A stretch of 6,876 nucleotides of DNA from the NCBI GenBank assembly GCA_946618745.1, contig CAMOLN010000051.1:1-6876 (forward strand), in the 5' to 3' direction. Positions within the stretch are counted from its first letter, which is position 1, and each line of letters begins with the position of its first letter. A model generated the notes under the pieces. The model was not told the origin of the DNA. It did no database searches and worked only from the letters and a program-made list of their open reading frames with translations. Shown here piece by piece: positions 5,708 through 6,876 of the stretch. Position numbers and translations under genes: made by a program. This stretch comes from an uncultured Alphaproteobacteria bacterium. Its GTDB lineage: Bacteria > Pseudomonadota > Alphaproteobacteria > RF32 > CAG-239.

Positions 5708-6727
5708 GAGCGGAATATCAATACCAAAACCGCCTTTTTTGTAAGAAGTACTGTAAGAAGTTTTGAGATTAAGCGGAGAGCCATAGCCTATGTTACGCTC
5801 AATTACATCGTAATAATTACCATAATTCTGCAGATATTTATTCAGCCAGGAAGGATCTAAATTAAGTTGCGACCAAAACTTAGGATTAAACCCTAAGATA
5901 TTTTGGATTGAAGCACTTTTATCAACCTTAAAAGTATCAATATTATTTGAAGTTATTCCTTCTGCGGCAGCAAGTCTTAAAGACTGAAAAGCGTTATTTA
6001 CGGCAATATTAAAATAGTTATTATTACCTGATGTATAATATTTTATCGGCAAAATCGATAATTCTTCCGGTAAAACTTTAGCTTCTTCACTGTGTAAATC
6101 TTTAACTATTCCGGTGATATATATCTCATCACCGACAACTAAATCACAGCGTTTGAGATAAAATGAGCTTTTAACGGCTGAAAGTTGCGGAAATTTTAAG
6201 AAAGAGAAGCCAAGATTATATTTATCATTGTAGCGTGTTATATTTTCAAGTGCTATAGAATGGTCTTGGACACACACTTTTGCTCCGGTATAATTTTTCA
6301 AAGAAGAAGTATGCGGTTTTTTATTTCGAACCGCCAACACTATTTTATCATAATATACAATATCGGTAGATGCTATATTTTGTTGAGCAGACAATTGTGG
6401 AGATAATATTTCGTGTCCCAACATAACATCAATGGTTCCCGAATTGAGTAATTTTCCTATTTTATCTGATTTAACCGGTAATAATTTAAAACTTTCAGAA
6501 TCTTGCAATACTGCTTGGGCAATAACCCGACACATATCAGCATCGAGGCCTTCCCAACGTCCTTCCTTTTTATAAGACAGATAATTATAATCAGCATTAA
6601 TACCACAAACAACATAATTACGTTGCTTGATTGCCGAAAAACCCAATTCGGCACCATAAATATTAACAGGTAAGCAACTCAACAAACCAATTAAAAATTT
6701 CGTTTTAAGATTCATTTTATTAACCAT
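5702..6727 (-). CDS. AapJ-like periplasmic solute-binding protein
   Basis: A 341-residue exported protein related to AapJ, the periplasmic component of the general L-amino acid ABC transporter. A signal peptide spans about residues 1-25 (NIYGA|E or nearby). Similarity covers the whole mature part: VVCGINADY (39-47), GLDADMCRVIAQAV (60-73), SGTIDVM (96-102), VCVQ (151-154), RCDLVVGDE (193-201), and the AapJ-type end with WLNKYLQNYGNYYDVIERN and GSPLN. The four family cysteines are kept (Cys41, Cys66, Cys152, Cys194). The segment that in AapJ reads SRNTTWTLSR is replaced by LGHEILSPQL (103-112), which removes the expected ligand-binding arginine; see findings. No permease or ATPase gene is adjacent, so it is an orphan binding protein or works with a distant transporter. 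Neither ATG (6727 or codon 5 at 6715) has a good ribosome binding site; codon 5 gives a more usual signal peptide. Confidence 0.85.
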   Translation of the reverse strand: MVNKMNLKTKFLIGLLSCLPVNIYGAELGFSAIKQRNYVVCGINADYNYLSYKKEGRWEGLDADMCRVIAQAVLQDSESFKLLPVKSDKIGKLLNSGTIDVMLGHEILSPQLSAQQNIASTDIVYYDKIVLAVRNKKPHTSSLKNYTGAKVCVQDHSIALENITRYNDKYNLGFSFLKFPQLSAVKSSFYLKRCDLVVGDEIYITGIVKDLHSEEAKVLPEELSILPIKYYTSGNNNYFNIAVNNAFQSLRLAAAEGITSNNIDTFKVDKSASIQNILGFNPKFWSQLNLDPSWLNKYLQNYGNYYDVIERNIGYGSPLNLKTSYSTSYKKGGFGIDIPLL

Positions 6728-6758
6728 TTTGTGTCATAATGAATTAAAATCGTTTTGT

Positions 6759-6764
6759 ATTATA
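6759..6764 (-). promoter_or_regulatory. Possible -10 box for the AapJ-like gene
   Basis: The minus strand reads TATAAT here, 31 bases upstream of the ATG at 6727, but no good -35 is found at 16-18 bases. The same bases shifted by one read TATTAT on the plus strand, towards the next gene. Weak support only, in AT-rich DNA. Confidence 0.3.
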
Positions 6765-6776
6765 GGGCATAAAAAA

Positions 6777-6876
6777 ATGAAAAGTAATATATTTTTGCGA
6801 CTTATCATAGTTATCATATTATTATTTTATCCGAAATATGTCCTTGCCAATCCGATTGCTACGCAAGATGCTTTGA
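6777..6876 (+). CDS. 5' end of a gene for an exported protein (3' truncated)
   Basis: An ATG at 6777, preceded by AGGG at 6764-6767 with 9 bases of spacing, opens a frame that stays open for 33 codons to the window end. The peptide has a textbook signal sequence: MKSNIFLR, a strongly hydrophobic core of Ile, Leu and Val (about residues 9-18), and a cleavage site VLA|NP after residue 24. The mature part seen (NPIATQDAL) is too short to name. The gene diverges from the AapJ-like gene with 49 bases between start codons, so the two may share a control region. Confidence 0.65.
   Translation, partial: MKSNIFLRLIIVIILLFYPKYVLANPIATQDAL

Noticed and set aside
5710..5740. GCGG/CCGC stem followed by six T as a terminator for the hydrolase
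   Set aside because: The stem has only 4 bp with a 16-base loop and lies in coding sequence of the convergent gene; too weak to list as a feature.
6457..6657. 66-residue minus-strand frame within the AapJ-like gene
   Set aside because: It is a shifted frame of the real gene; the hydrophobic stretch comes from AT-rich codons read out of frame.
6736..6763. ATAAT...ATTAT inverted repeat between the AapJ-like gene and the last gene
   Set aside because: Five-base AT-only arms in AT-rich DNA are expected by chance.

Overview
The window looks like ordinary chromosome from a low-GC Gram-negative bacterium. The best guess is an uncultured, possibly host-associated, alphaproteobacterium. Pointers to that are an AapJ-type periplasmic amino-acid binding protein (a family typical of Alphaproteobacteria), a prmA gene directly followed by a three-domain aminopeptidase P gene, and several Sec or lipoprotein export signals. 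The lineage is an inference from family resemblance and not proven by any marker gene here.

Layout: (1) The 3' end of an unrecognised gene lies 4 bases upstream of thyA (thymidylate synthase), both on +. (2) A strong stem-loop with T-runs on both strands separates thyA from a convergent three-gene minus-strand cluster: prmA (ribosomal protein L11 methyltransferase), an M24 aminopeptidase P, and a small exported thioredoxin-like protein with a CPNC motif. (3) A ~100-base divergent regulatory region has promoter-like elements with overlapping -10 boxes and two adjacent dyads. (4) On + follow an unrecognised lipoprotein gene and a phospholipase/carboxylesterase-family serine hydrolase gene. (5) Convergent to the hydrolase, sharing its last six bases, is an AapJ-like solute-binding protein gene with no transporter genes beside it. 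(6) A short divergent region leads to the beginning of another exported protein, cut by the window end.

Functionally the genes do not form one pathway. thyA supplies dTMP. prmA and the aminopeptidase P serve ribosome modification and peptide turnover. The thioredoxin-like protein, the lipoprotein, the AapJ-like protein and the last partial gene all have export signals and act in the cell envelope. I see no tRNA, rRNA, CRISPR array, insertion sequence, phage gene or defence system. No stretch longer than about 300 bases lacks a gene; the longest gap is about 100 bases.

The most interesting points are small: the AapJ-like protein seems to have lost the arginine that holds the ligand carboxylate while keeping the aspartate for the amino group; PrmA has a one-residue-shorter version of its conserved FG..H.TT loop; thyA is clearly more GC-rich than its neighbours; a hairpin covers the ribosome binding site of the thioredoxin-like gene; and CCGG is much more frequent than GGCC. 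I do not see an undescribed multi-gene system in this window.
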